Assembly: GCA_023429985.1 (NCBI GenBank)
Contig: JAEZCV010000189.1
Coordinates: 1-36,931, forward strand
Source: Bacteroidota bacterium
GTDB taxonomy: Bacteria; Bacteroidota; Bacteroidia; Chitinophagales; Chitinophagaceae
DNA: 36,931 nt
Reading direction: 5' to 3'
Below are positions 26,944 through 32,471 of this stretch, one piece after another. A model generated the notes under the pieces. That model ran no database searches, had not been told where the DNA came from, and saw nothing but the letters and a program-made list of their open reading frames with translations. Made by a program: the position numbers and the translations under genes. Numbering within the stretch: the first letter of the stretch is position 1; the number at the start of each line of letters is the position of its first letter.

Positions 26944-27111
26944 GCAAAATACTAATTTTTTTAGAAGTAGCGCCATTCAAATGAATTAAATATAAAAGAA
27001 GAAAATTTATACTTATCCGCCTTCTTTCACGTTTACATGCAAATGGCGTTAAGGAGGTTTATAATCTGCAGATTGGATATTATCTTTCACTTTGAAATCA
27101 AAATGCGTTGA

Positions 27112-27891
27112 ATGGAAAAGAAGAAGCCAGTTATTTTAGTTACAAATGATGACGGTATAACAGCACCGGGAATAAAAAATTTAATTGAAGCTGTAAAAGA
27201 CCTTGGAAAAGTAGTGGTGGTGGCTCCGGATAAACCTCAGTCGGGAATGGGACATGCTATTACAATTGGAGTGCCTCTCAGGCTGCATAAAGTAAATTTA
27301 TTTGGTGATATTGAAGCTTACCAGTGTACAGGTACGCCGGTTGATTGTGTTAAACTTGCGGTTGATAAAATTCTGCATTCTAAACCCGATATATGTATCA
27401 GCGGTATTAATCATGGCGCCAATCACAGCATTAATGTTATATATTCCGGTACCATGTCGGCAGCCGTGGAAGCTGCCATTGAAAGCATTCCTTCCATTGG
27501 ATTTTCCCTCCTTGATTATAGCCTGGAAGCAGATTTTACGGCTGCGCGCAAATATGCCAAAATGATCGTGGAAGAATTATTAAGGTCAGCTCCCGACAAA
27601 CACTGTGTATTAAATGTAAACATTCCTATTGCAACCGTAGATGAAATAAAAGGAGTAAAAATTTGCAGGCAGGCCTATGCAAAATATGAAGAAGACTTTA
27701 TTGAAAGACATGATCCGCACAATCGCAAATACTATTGGTTAACAGGTGAGTTTGTTAACTTCGATGAAGGCACTGATACCGATGTGTGGGCGCTTGCCAA
27801 TAATTATATTAGTATTGTTCCCGTGCAGTTCGATTTAACCCACTATAAACAAAAAGAACAACTTGAAAAAAACTGGAACATTCTTTCTTAA
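27112..27891 (+). CDS. surE: 5'/3'-nucleotidase SurE
   Basis: A 259-residue cytoplasmic metal-dependent phosphatase that hydrolyses nucleoside 5'- and 3'-monophosphates. The metal-binding motif TNDDG is at residues 11-15 (Asp13, Asp14), the conserved Ser is in APDKPQSGMGHAIT, and the conserved Asn is in SGINHGANHSINVIYSGTMSAA. Length is typical. It begins an apparent same-strand unit with a small membrane protein (overlapping its last 29 bases) and lpxB; the surE-lpxB adjacency is common in Bacteroidota. The intergenic region with the divergent S24 regulator is 187 bases. Confidence 0.96.
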   Translation: MEKKKPVILVTNDDGITAPGIKNLIEAVKDLGKVVVVAPDKPQSGMGHAITIGVPLRLHKVNLFGDIEAYQCTGTPVDCVKLAVDKILHSKPDICISGINHGANHSINVIYSGTMSAAVEAAIESIPSIGFSLLDYSLEADFTAARKYAKMIVEELLRSAPDKHCVLNVNIPIATVDEIKGVKICRQAYAKYEEDFIERHDPHNRKYYWLTGEFVNFDEGTDTDVWALANNYISIVPVQFDLTHYKQKEQLEKNWNILS

Positions 27892-28177
27892 ACGCGACAG
27901 CCTGCAACTGGGCCTGATTCTCGGACTTATTACTCCGCTGATTGTATTTGTAATCATTTACATGATGCGGTTTCCGGATTATAGTATAGAAGAATTCCTT
28001 CCCTTCTTCTTCAGCCAGAACCAGCTCATAACTTTTTTTGGAGTGTGGTGCCTGGTAGGAAATATTGCGCTGTTTACTTTTTATATAAATACAAGCCGCG
28101 ACCATACTGCCAAAGGCATTTTTGCCGTTTCGCTGATCTACGGCATTGGTGTGCTTTTACTCAAGCTTTTCAATTAG
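27863..28177 (+). CDS. Small three-helix membrane protein between surE and lpxB
   Basis: A 104-residue protein of unknown function. The frame has no ATG before residue 36, so a TTG at 27863 inside surE is the likely start, giving a 29-base overlap and suggesting translational coupling. Three hydrophobic segments are clear: about 17-37 (LGLILGLITPLIVFVIIYMM), 52-73 (ITFFGVWCLVGNIALFTFYI) and 84-103 (GIFAVSLIYGIGVLLLKLF). Its location between surE and lpxB could mean a role in lipid A or envelope metabolism, but that is inference from position only. The lpxB start follows 23 bases after its stop. Confidence 0.75.
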   Translation: MKKTGTFFLKRDSLQLGLILGLITPLIVFVIIYMMRFPDYSIEEFLPFFFSQNQLITFFGVWCLVGNIALFTFYINTSRDHTAKGIFAVSLIYGIGVLLLKLFN

Positions 28178-28200
28178 TGTTGAAAAGAATTGCCAGATAA

Positions 28201-29310
28201 ATGAAATATTACATAATTGCAGGAGAAGCATCGGGAGATTTGCATGGAAGTAATTTGATACGTGAGATCAAAAAGCTTGACGCTTCATCAACCATTCGCG
28301 CCTGGGGTGGCGATCTTATGCAAGGGCAGGGCGCTGAACTTGTAAAACATTACCGCGACCTTGCCTTTATGGGATTTATTGAAGTGGTAATGAACCTGAA
28401 ATCCATCCTTAAAAACTTAAGTTTTTGCAAACAGGATATACTGCAATTTCAACCCGATGTGCTGGTATTGATCGATTACCCCGGCTTTAACCTGCGTATT
28501 GCAAAATGGGCCAGAAAAAAAGGTTTCAGGATCGTTTACTATATATCGCCCCAGGTATGGGCATGGAAAGAAAAAAGAGTGGAGTTAATTAAAAAGGTAG
28601 TTTATAAAATGCTTGTAATCTTACCTTTTGAAGAAGAGTTCTATCGTCGAAAAGATTTTAAAGTAGAATATGTAGGCCACCCGCTTGTACCGGTGGTAGA
28701 CCATTTCCTCTCCGAAAAAAAATCAAACATACAATCATCAAAACCTGTTATTGCAATTTTACCCGGTAGCAGGAAACAGGAAATCACTAAAAAACTTCCA
28801 CTCATGCTGGAAGCATCAAAGTATTTTCCCGGCTATGAATTTATTGTTGCTAAAACATCTTCACTACCTGAGGAATTTTATAATGAATTTCTGAATTCCT
28901 ACCCGCAGGTCCGGTCAGTTAAAAACCAGACCTACGAGCTTCTTTCCATATCTAAGGCCGCCTTGGTAACATCGGGAACCGCCACGCTGGAAACTGCATT
29001 GTTTTGCGTACCGCAGGTTGTTTGCTATAAAGGATCTTTTATTTCTATCCAGATAGCAAAAATGCTTCTGAAGATCAAATACATTTCGCTGGTGAACCTT
29101 ATCATGAATAAAGAAATTGTGAAGGAACTGGTTCAGGAAGAACTCACCGTTGAAAATATCAGGAAAGAACTATCATTGATACTTCCCGCTTCCCCAAATT
29201 ATGAGCGTATGATCAGGGAATACGCCGAATTAAGAAAACTTCTTGAACAAAAAGGCAATGCTTCTTTAAAAGCGGCTGCAGCCATTGTGGAAATAGCCGC
29301 TGCCCGCTAA
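28201..29310 (+). CDS. lpxB: Lipid-A-disaccharide synthase
   Basis: A 369-residue peripheral inner-membrane glycosyltransferase (GT family 19) that joins UDP-2,3-diacylglucosamine and lipid X to form the lipid A disaccharide. Recognised by the N-terminal MKYYIIAGEASGDLHGSNLI, the YYISPQVWAWKEKR motif at about 115-128, ILPGSRKQEI near 190, and TSGTATLETALFCVPQVVCYK near 260-280. Length is typical. It is the last gene of the surE unit and confirms an LPS-producing Gram-negative host. Confidence 0.97.
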   Translation: MKYYIIAGEASGDLHGSNLIREIKKLDASSTIRAWGGDLMQGQGAELVKHYRDLAFMGFIEVVMNLKSILKNLSFCKQDILQFQPDVLVLIDYPGFNLRIAKWARKKGFRIVYYISPQVWAWKEKRVELIKKVVYKMLVILPFEEEFYRRKDFKVEYVGHPLVPVVDHFLSEKKSNIQSSKPVIAILPGSRKQEITKKLPLMLEASKYFPGYEFIVAKTSSLPEEFYNEFLNSYPQVRSVKNQTYELLSISKAALVTSGTATLETALFCVPQVVCYKGSFISIQIAKMLLKIKYISLVNLIMNKEIVKELVQEELTVENIRKELSLILPASPNYERMIREYAELRKLLEQKGNASLKAAAAIVEIAAAR

Positions 29311-29468
29311 GGGTTTAATTTACCGGCTGGAATTCATCTTTAAATATTCCCTGTTTATCGATTTTTTCATTGCATTTGGTGTTTCTGTTTATTAAGTTTG
29401 TTTACTATTAACAAGCTAAAGGAAACTTTTGCTTTGAGTGATAGTCCAATAACCCTAAATCCCCGGAA

Positions 29469-29660
29469 ATGAAAAACTACATTATTAACCTGCTACATTA
29501 CCTGCATGTATTGCATCCTGCCACCGCCAGGCAGGGAGATACAGAGCGAAAAAAAAGAAAATCTGTTTCTATTGTTCCGGCTCAGCCTACTCCCGATTGT
29601 TTTAATGTAAGAGGGTCTTCAAGAAATAATAATAAGCAGCGAAACAGTCCAAGTCCTTGA
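29469..29660 (+). CDS. Possible small protein, 63 residues
   Basis: A 63-residue frame with an ATG start. The N-terminal 20 residues are mildly hydrophobic with several His and Tyr; the rest is basic and rich in Arg, Asn, Pro and Ser, without a recognised motif. Support comes from context: 158 free bases upstream of it after lpxB and a strong intrinsic terminator 36 bases after its stop. It could be a real small gene or the transcript could be a small RNA. Confidence 0.4.
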   Translation: MKNYIINLLHYLHVLHPATARQGDTERKKRKSVSIVPAQPTPDCFNVRGSSRNNNKQRNSPSP

Positions 29661-29695
29661 TATAATATTCAACTACTGCAACAAAATTTCATTAC

Positions 29696-29720
29696 CCGGT
29701 TTTATACAAACCGGTTTTTT
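29696..29720 (+). terminator. Intrinsic terminator after the 63-residue ORF
   Basis: A 7-bp perfect stem CCGGTTT / AAACCGG with a five-base loop, followed directly by six T. It ends transcripts that come from lpxB or from the small frame at 29469. Confidence 0.85.
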
Positions 29721-29754
29721 GTTCAATACCTCAAGTTCTTCTTAATTTTGGTAT

Positions 29755-29925
29755 ATGAGTGTGTTGAAACAACTGGCCGAGTACCTTTATCTTCGAAAAG
29801 CTGATCCGGCACGTCCTAAATCAACATGGATAAAATATATGCATGGCATTAACAGGTTAAGCCTGCTACTCTTTATCCTGGCACTTATCATTCTTGCAAT
29901 AAAATTAATTTCCCGCAGTTCCTGA
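29755..29925 (+). CDS. Small membrane protein, DUF6728-like
   Basis: A 56-residue protein. It reads MSVLKQLAEYLYLRKADPAR, then KYMHGINRLS, then a hydrophobic helix LLLFILALIILAIKLI and a short basic-polar end. This pattern (LKQ..YLYLRK.DP, MHGINR.S, one terminal transmembrane helix) matches what I recall of the DUF6728 family of Bacteroidota, whose function is unknown. It is preceded by a terminator at 29696-29720. Its TGA stop directly abuts the stop codon of the FRG gene on the other strand. Confidence 0.75.
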   Translation: MSVLKQLAEYLYLRKADPARPKSTWIKYMHGINRLSLLLFILALIILAIKLISRSS

Positions 29926-30780
29926 TCAGGGAAAGAAATGATAGCCTTCGTCCTGAATTTTCTGAACGTTTTGTTCTATCACTTCTGTAGGGGTAAGCAT
30001 ATTATCGTAACGCAACCTCAGCGACATGGCATATCCGTCAATATCCGGAAATAAAGATGCGCGGTGCAAATTCATTTGTTGCAGTTCACGCATTGCCTGT
30101 TTTCGATTAACAACAGGTATTTCAATTTTTACAACTGATTTTTTCAGGTCATCTCCTAAAAATTCAAGTTGCTCCATGAAAGGATGCTGCGATGTTCCGG
30201 TACTCACAAAAATAGATTGCTGCAGGGAATAGCGCCTGTTCATTCGAAAAGGCTCTACGGGAAAAACCAGTTTGCGGTTATTCTCGTAAAATATTTTTTC
30301 ATACAAACTTTCATTAATGAGGTTGTGCGTTTCTTCCAGGGCATCGCCAAAAGTATCTGAAAATATCTCCACTGCTTTTAACTTCAATTGCTGGATGTTT
30401 AGTGCCCATACCGCAACATTTTCACCATCTGAAGTACCGCATTGTTCAAAAGCAAAATAGGCAGCAATGAAAGGTGATTTAGTGAGGTCGAGCAGCCTTG
30501 TTGGTGCCCCGTGGTGTTGCATTAATGCCAGCCACTCTATCAGGTGTTCGGGCGTTTCATCTTTAGCAAGATAATTTCTTACGCCACGTTGAAACTCTGA
30601 AAGAAATTCAAACTCAATTCCTTTTCTGAATTGTATGAAATCGGTTCGCTCTATGGCATTATTCAATATCCAGGACGCACTTGCCTGTCCCCTGTAAGCC
30701 CAGTTTTGAGAAAAACGGGTGACATAATTCTTAAATTCCTGCCAGCTTTTGAGTTCTACGGTAGAATATCCCTCATTCAT
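29926..30780 (-). CDS. FRG-domain protein
   Basis: A 284-residue protein with the FRG domain. The domain's hallmark motifs are WAYRGQAS near residue 27 and QHHGAPTRLLDLTKSPFIAAYFA near residues 86-108. The open frame extends to 30924, but that extension overlaps the small upstream gene and the ATG at 30780 starts right at the recognisable domain (MNEGYSTVELKSWQEF). FRG proteins occur widely in phages and mobile elements and are often in genomic islands, but their biochemical activity is not established to my knowledge. A 67-residue gene lies 29 bases upstream, so the two are likely co-expressed; a toxin-antitoxin-like arrangement is possible but unproven. Confidence 0.85.
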   Translation of the reverse strand: MNEGYSTVELKSWQEFKNYVTRFSQNWAYRGQASASWILNNAIERTDFIQFRKGIEFEFLSEFQRGVRNYLAKDETPEHLIEWLALMQHHGAPTRLLDLTKSPFIAAYFAFEQCGTSDGENVAVWALNIQQLKLKAVEIFSDTFGDALEETHNLINESLYEKIFYENNRKLVFPVEPFRMNRRYSLQQSIFVSTGTSQHPFMEQLEFLGDDLKKSVVKIEIPVVNRKQAMRELQQMNLHRASLFPDIDGYAMSLRLRYDNMLTPTEVIEQNVQKIQDEGYHFFP

Positions 30781-30809
30781 ACTGCAAGAATATAAAAATT
30801 TAAGCCAGA

Positions 30810-31013
30810 TTAGTGTTTTACAATTGTAATGTCCTGCTTTAGGATATCGGTAAGTTCCAAAAGCAAATCTTTCATTTGCTGCAGGTTCTGGTAGTTGGCA
30901 TAATTCATTTGCGCATTTAACCACCTGATATAAATTGCTTCATTTTCTGAGGCTTCAAGTCCTGTTTCCTGTTTAAACTGTTTGGTGGTGAATGGATGGA
31001 ATGGTTCGGTCAT
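30810..31013 (-). CDS. Small protein of 67 residues upstream of the FRG gene
   Basis: A 67-residue acidic-to-neutral, probably all-helical soluble protein (helical stretches around KQFKQETGLEASENEAIYIRWL and LQQMKDLLLELTDILKQ). No family is recognised. It starts with ATG and ends 29 bases before the FRG start, in the same direction, which suggests an operon. The leucine-rich C-terminal half could mediate dimerisation. It is too short and lacks a clear DNA-binding motif to be called an antitoxin. Confidence 0.6.
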   Translation of the reverse strand: MTEPFHPFTTKQFKQETGLEASENEAIYIRWLNAQMNYANYQNLQQMKDLLLELTDILKQDITIVKH

Positions 31014-31444
31014 GGTTAGCTGGTTAATTATTACAAATTAAAAATTCACAGGAAGAAATGCAATATAAAAAGAGAAAATTTTAAATATTCTTTGTTAGAT
31101 AGTGTTGTAAATCAAAATATTATACCTCAAAATCCGGGAAAATCCTGTTCAGTTTCCTTTAAACCCTATGGGGCTGGCATATTGTTTGTATTTTTTTTAT
31201 AAAGAATGAACCCTTAGAAAACAATTCTATCTATGCGAAACCGGCAAGCGTACCCGCCGGTTTTCTTTTTTAACCAACAAGTTAAACAGGGTTCAAAGGA
31301 TTTCCAAAAATGTCAATATATACCTCTACCTTCACCATGTTAATTTGAGCCGCGCAACGTAACCATTAATTATCCTGCAATTGCATCTTAGTTAGTCTCT
31401 TACTATTGCTTTCTCAGATCATTATTTACCTTAATTTCCAGATC
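31014..31444. other. Gene-poor stretch between the FRG operon and the second RRM gene
   Basis: 431 bases that hold no convincing coding frame. The left part (to about 31180) is AT-rich and includes the divergent promoter of the small gene at 30810-31013. A -7-like ATTGTTTG lies near 31187-31194, and an intrinsic terminator at 31237-31271 follows it. The remaining 174 bases form the upstream region or leader of the RRM gene. Confidence 0.6.
31237..31271 (+). terminator. Orphan intrinsic terminator in the RRM upstream region
   Basis: An 8-bp perfect GC-rich stem AAACCGGC / GCCGGTTT with a ten-base loop, followed by a T-rich tract (TTCTTTTTT). It is directed along the plus strand, but no plus-strand gene ends here; on the minus strand no T-run follows. 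It therefore ends either an unannotated small RNA or a leader transcript of the RRM gene. Confidence 0.75.
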
Positions 31445-31735
31445 ATGAACATTTATGTATCTAATCTAAGCTTCAACGTACAAGATGAAGACTTAAAAGA
31501 ATTTTTTACACCATTTGGAGAAGTATCTTCTGCAAAAGTTATCAGCGATAAGTTTACTGGTAAGTCGAGAGGTTTTGGTTTTGTAGAAATGCCAGACGAC
31601 GAAGCCGCAAGAAAAGCAATTACAGAACTGGATAATGCCAGCGTAGAAAACAGGAACATTAAAGTTATGGAAGCAAAACCCAGGGAAGATAATAACTCCC
31701 GGGGCGGAGGTGGATTCCAGAAAAACAAATGGTAA
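31445..31735 (+). CDS. RRM-type RNA-binding protein, short tail
   Basis: A 96-residue RNA-binding protein. RNP2 is IYVSNL (3-8) and RNP1 is RGFGFVEM (42-49). It is closely related to the protein at 1431-1832 (both start MNIYV.NLS, share FTPFGEV.SAK and the KFT..S.GFGFVEMP segment) but ends in a short polar tail with one GGGG run instead of the long glycine-rich region. A longer frame from 31406 exists, but the ATG at 31445 aligns exactly with the paralogue's start. It has its own terminator and an unusually long upstream region with a terminator-like hairpin. Confidence 0.92.
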   Translation: MNIYVSNLSFNVQDEDLKEFFTPFGEVSSAKVISDKFTGKSRGFGFVEMPDDEAARKAITELDNASVENRNIKVMEAKPREDNNSRGGGGFQKNKW

Positions 31736-31753
31736 CCCTTATAAATTTATACG

Positions 31754-31785
31754 AACCACGTTGGAATTTCCACTGTGGTTTTTTT
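31754..31785 (+). terminator. Intrinsic terminator after the second RRM gene
   Basis: Outer stem AACCAC / GTGGTT with an inner TGGA / TCCA stem separated by a small internal loop, followed by seven T. It begins 19 bases after the RRM stop codon. Confidence 0.75.
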
Positions 31786-31859
31786 ATGCCCGGGATGCAT
31801 TTTAAAACAAAAAGCATCCTTGAAAGAAGCATGCGTGATAAAACAGGTAGTTTGTAAAA

Positions 31860-32081
31860 TTAATTGCCCCGGTAGTTCTCTTCTATAGCAGTGGCAAGTT
31901 CACCTTCAAGGTTTTTGATCCATGCAGGCACCTGTTGCCATATGCCCCAGTTACCCTCATCGTCTGTGATCATTCTGAAACTTTGCGCATCTACATTAAC
32001 AAGAAAAAGCACATCTTCTCCTTCACGCAGGTATTTAAAATTAAAATCCGTATTGCTTATGTTTTTTTTAAAGTCTTCCAT
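31860..32081 (-). CDS. Small protein, second copy of a tandem paralogous pair
   Basis: A 73-residue soluble protein of unknown function. The ATG at 32081 is chosen because it lies one base after the stop of the upstream gene and aligns with that gene's N-terminus (MEDFKKNI versus MEKFNKEI). The shared core is V.F.V..VD..SFRM..D..GNWG, followed by an aromatic PAW segment and ELATAIEE. The pattern of short beta strands ending in a helix suggests a small compact domain. It is almost certainly translated from the same mRNA as its neighbour. Confidence 0.7.
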   Translation of the reverse strand: MEDFKKNISNTDFNFKYLREGEDVLFLVNVDAQSFRMITDDEGNWGIWQQVPAWIKNLEGELATAIEENYRGN

Positions 32082-32082
32082 T

Positions 32083-32328
32083 TTATGCAGGTTGTGTTTC
32101 CAAAATAGCATCTGACAGTTCCGTGGTAATGGTATATAGCCACGGAAGTGATCCCGGCGTTAAAGCCCAATTCCCGTATTTATCCTGGCGCATACTAAAG
32201 GAGATGGGTTTATTTGCCATATCTACGGTAGTGATAAAAAACTTTACGCCTATCATATTCTGCATCCTGGTAAACTGAAATGTTTTAGTTTCAGCACCCA
32301 CCTGAATTTCCTTATTAAATTTTTCCAT
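32083..32328 (-). CDS. Small protein, first copy of a tandem paralogous pair
   Basis: An 81-residue protein of unknown function. The frame is open to 32415, but a good -7 box (TATATTTG on the minus strand, 32413-32420) lies inside that extension, so the ATG at 32328 is the probable start. It shares with the following gene the pattern ME.F.K.I, V.F....VD, SF.M..D..GNW, P W and EL..AI.E. The two genes are separated by a single base, which fits a tandem duplication. No domain name is known to me. Confidence 0.7.
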   Translation of the reverse strand: MEKFNKEIQVGAETKTFQFTRMQNMIGVKFFITTVDMANKPISFSMRQDKYGNWALTPGSLPWLYTITTELSDAILETQPA

Positions 32329-32412
32329 TGTTGTTTTTAATGAAGCGGAGCAAAGATCGAAACAGAATGAGAGAGAGAAGGTAACTAAAAATGCAAGGCT
32401 TCCGGTAAGCTG

Positions 32413-32420
32413 CAAATATA
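32413..32420 (-). promoter_or_regulatory. Bacteroidota -7 box for the small paralogous pair
   Basis: On the minus strand this reads TATATTTG, a perfect match to the TAnnTTTG consensus. It places the transcript start about 78 bases before the ATG at 32328. The -33 element is not clear. Confidence 0.5.
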
Positions 32421-32471
32421 GACTTTTTAAATTTGCGCCCGCTAAAAGGTTTTCTAATTATAAAAGCCAGA

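Noticed and set aside
27051..27058. AAGGAGGT, a perfect Shine-Dalgarno-like sequence upstream of surE
   Set aside because: It is more than 50 bases from the surE ATG, and no start codon with an open frame follows at a usable distance; most likely chance.
30781..30924. N-terminal extension of the FRG frame
   Set aside because: It overlaps the small upstream gene and has no FRG similarity; the ATG at 30780 starts at the domain.
32329..32415. N-terminal extension of the first small paralogue, resembling a signal peptide
   Set aside because: A perfect -7 box lies inside it, and the paralogue's N-terminus aligns with the later ATG.
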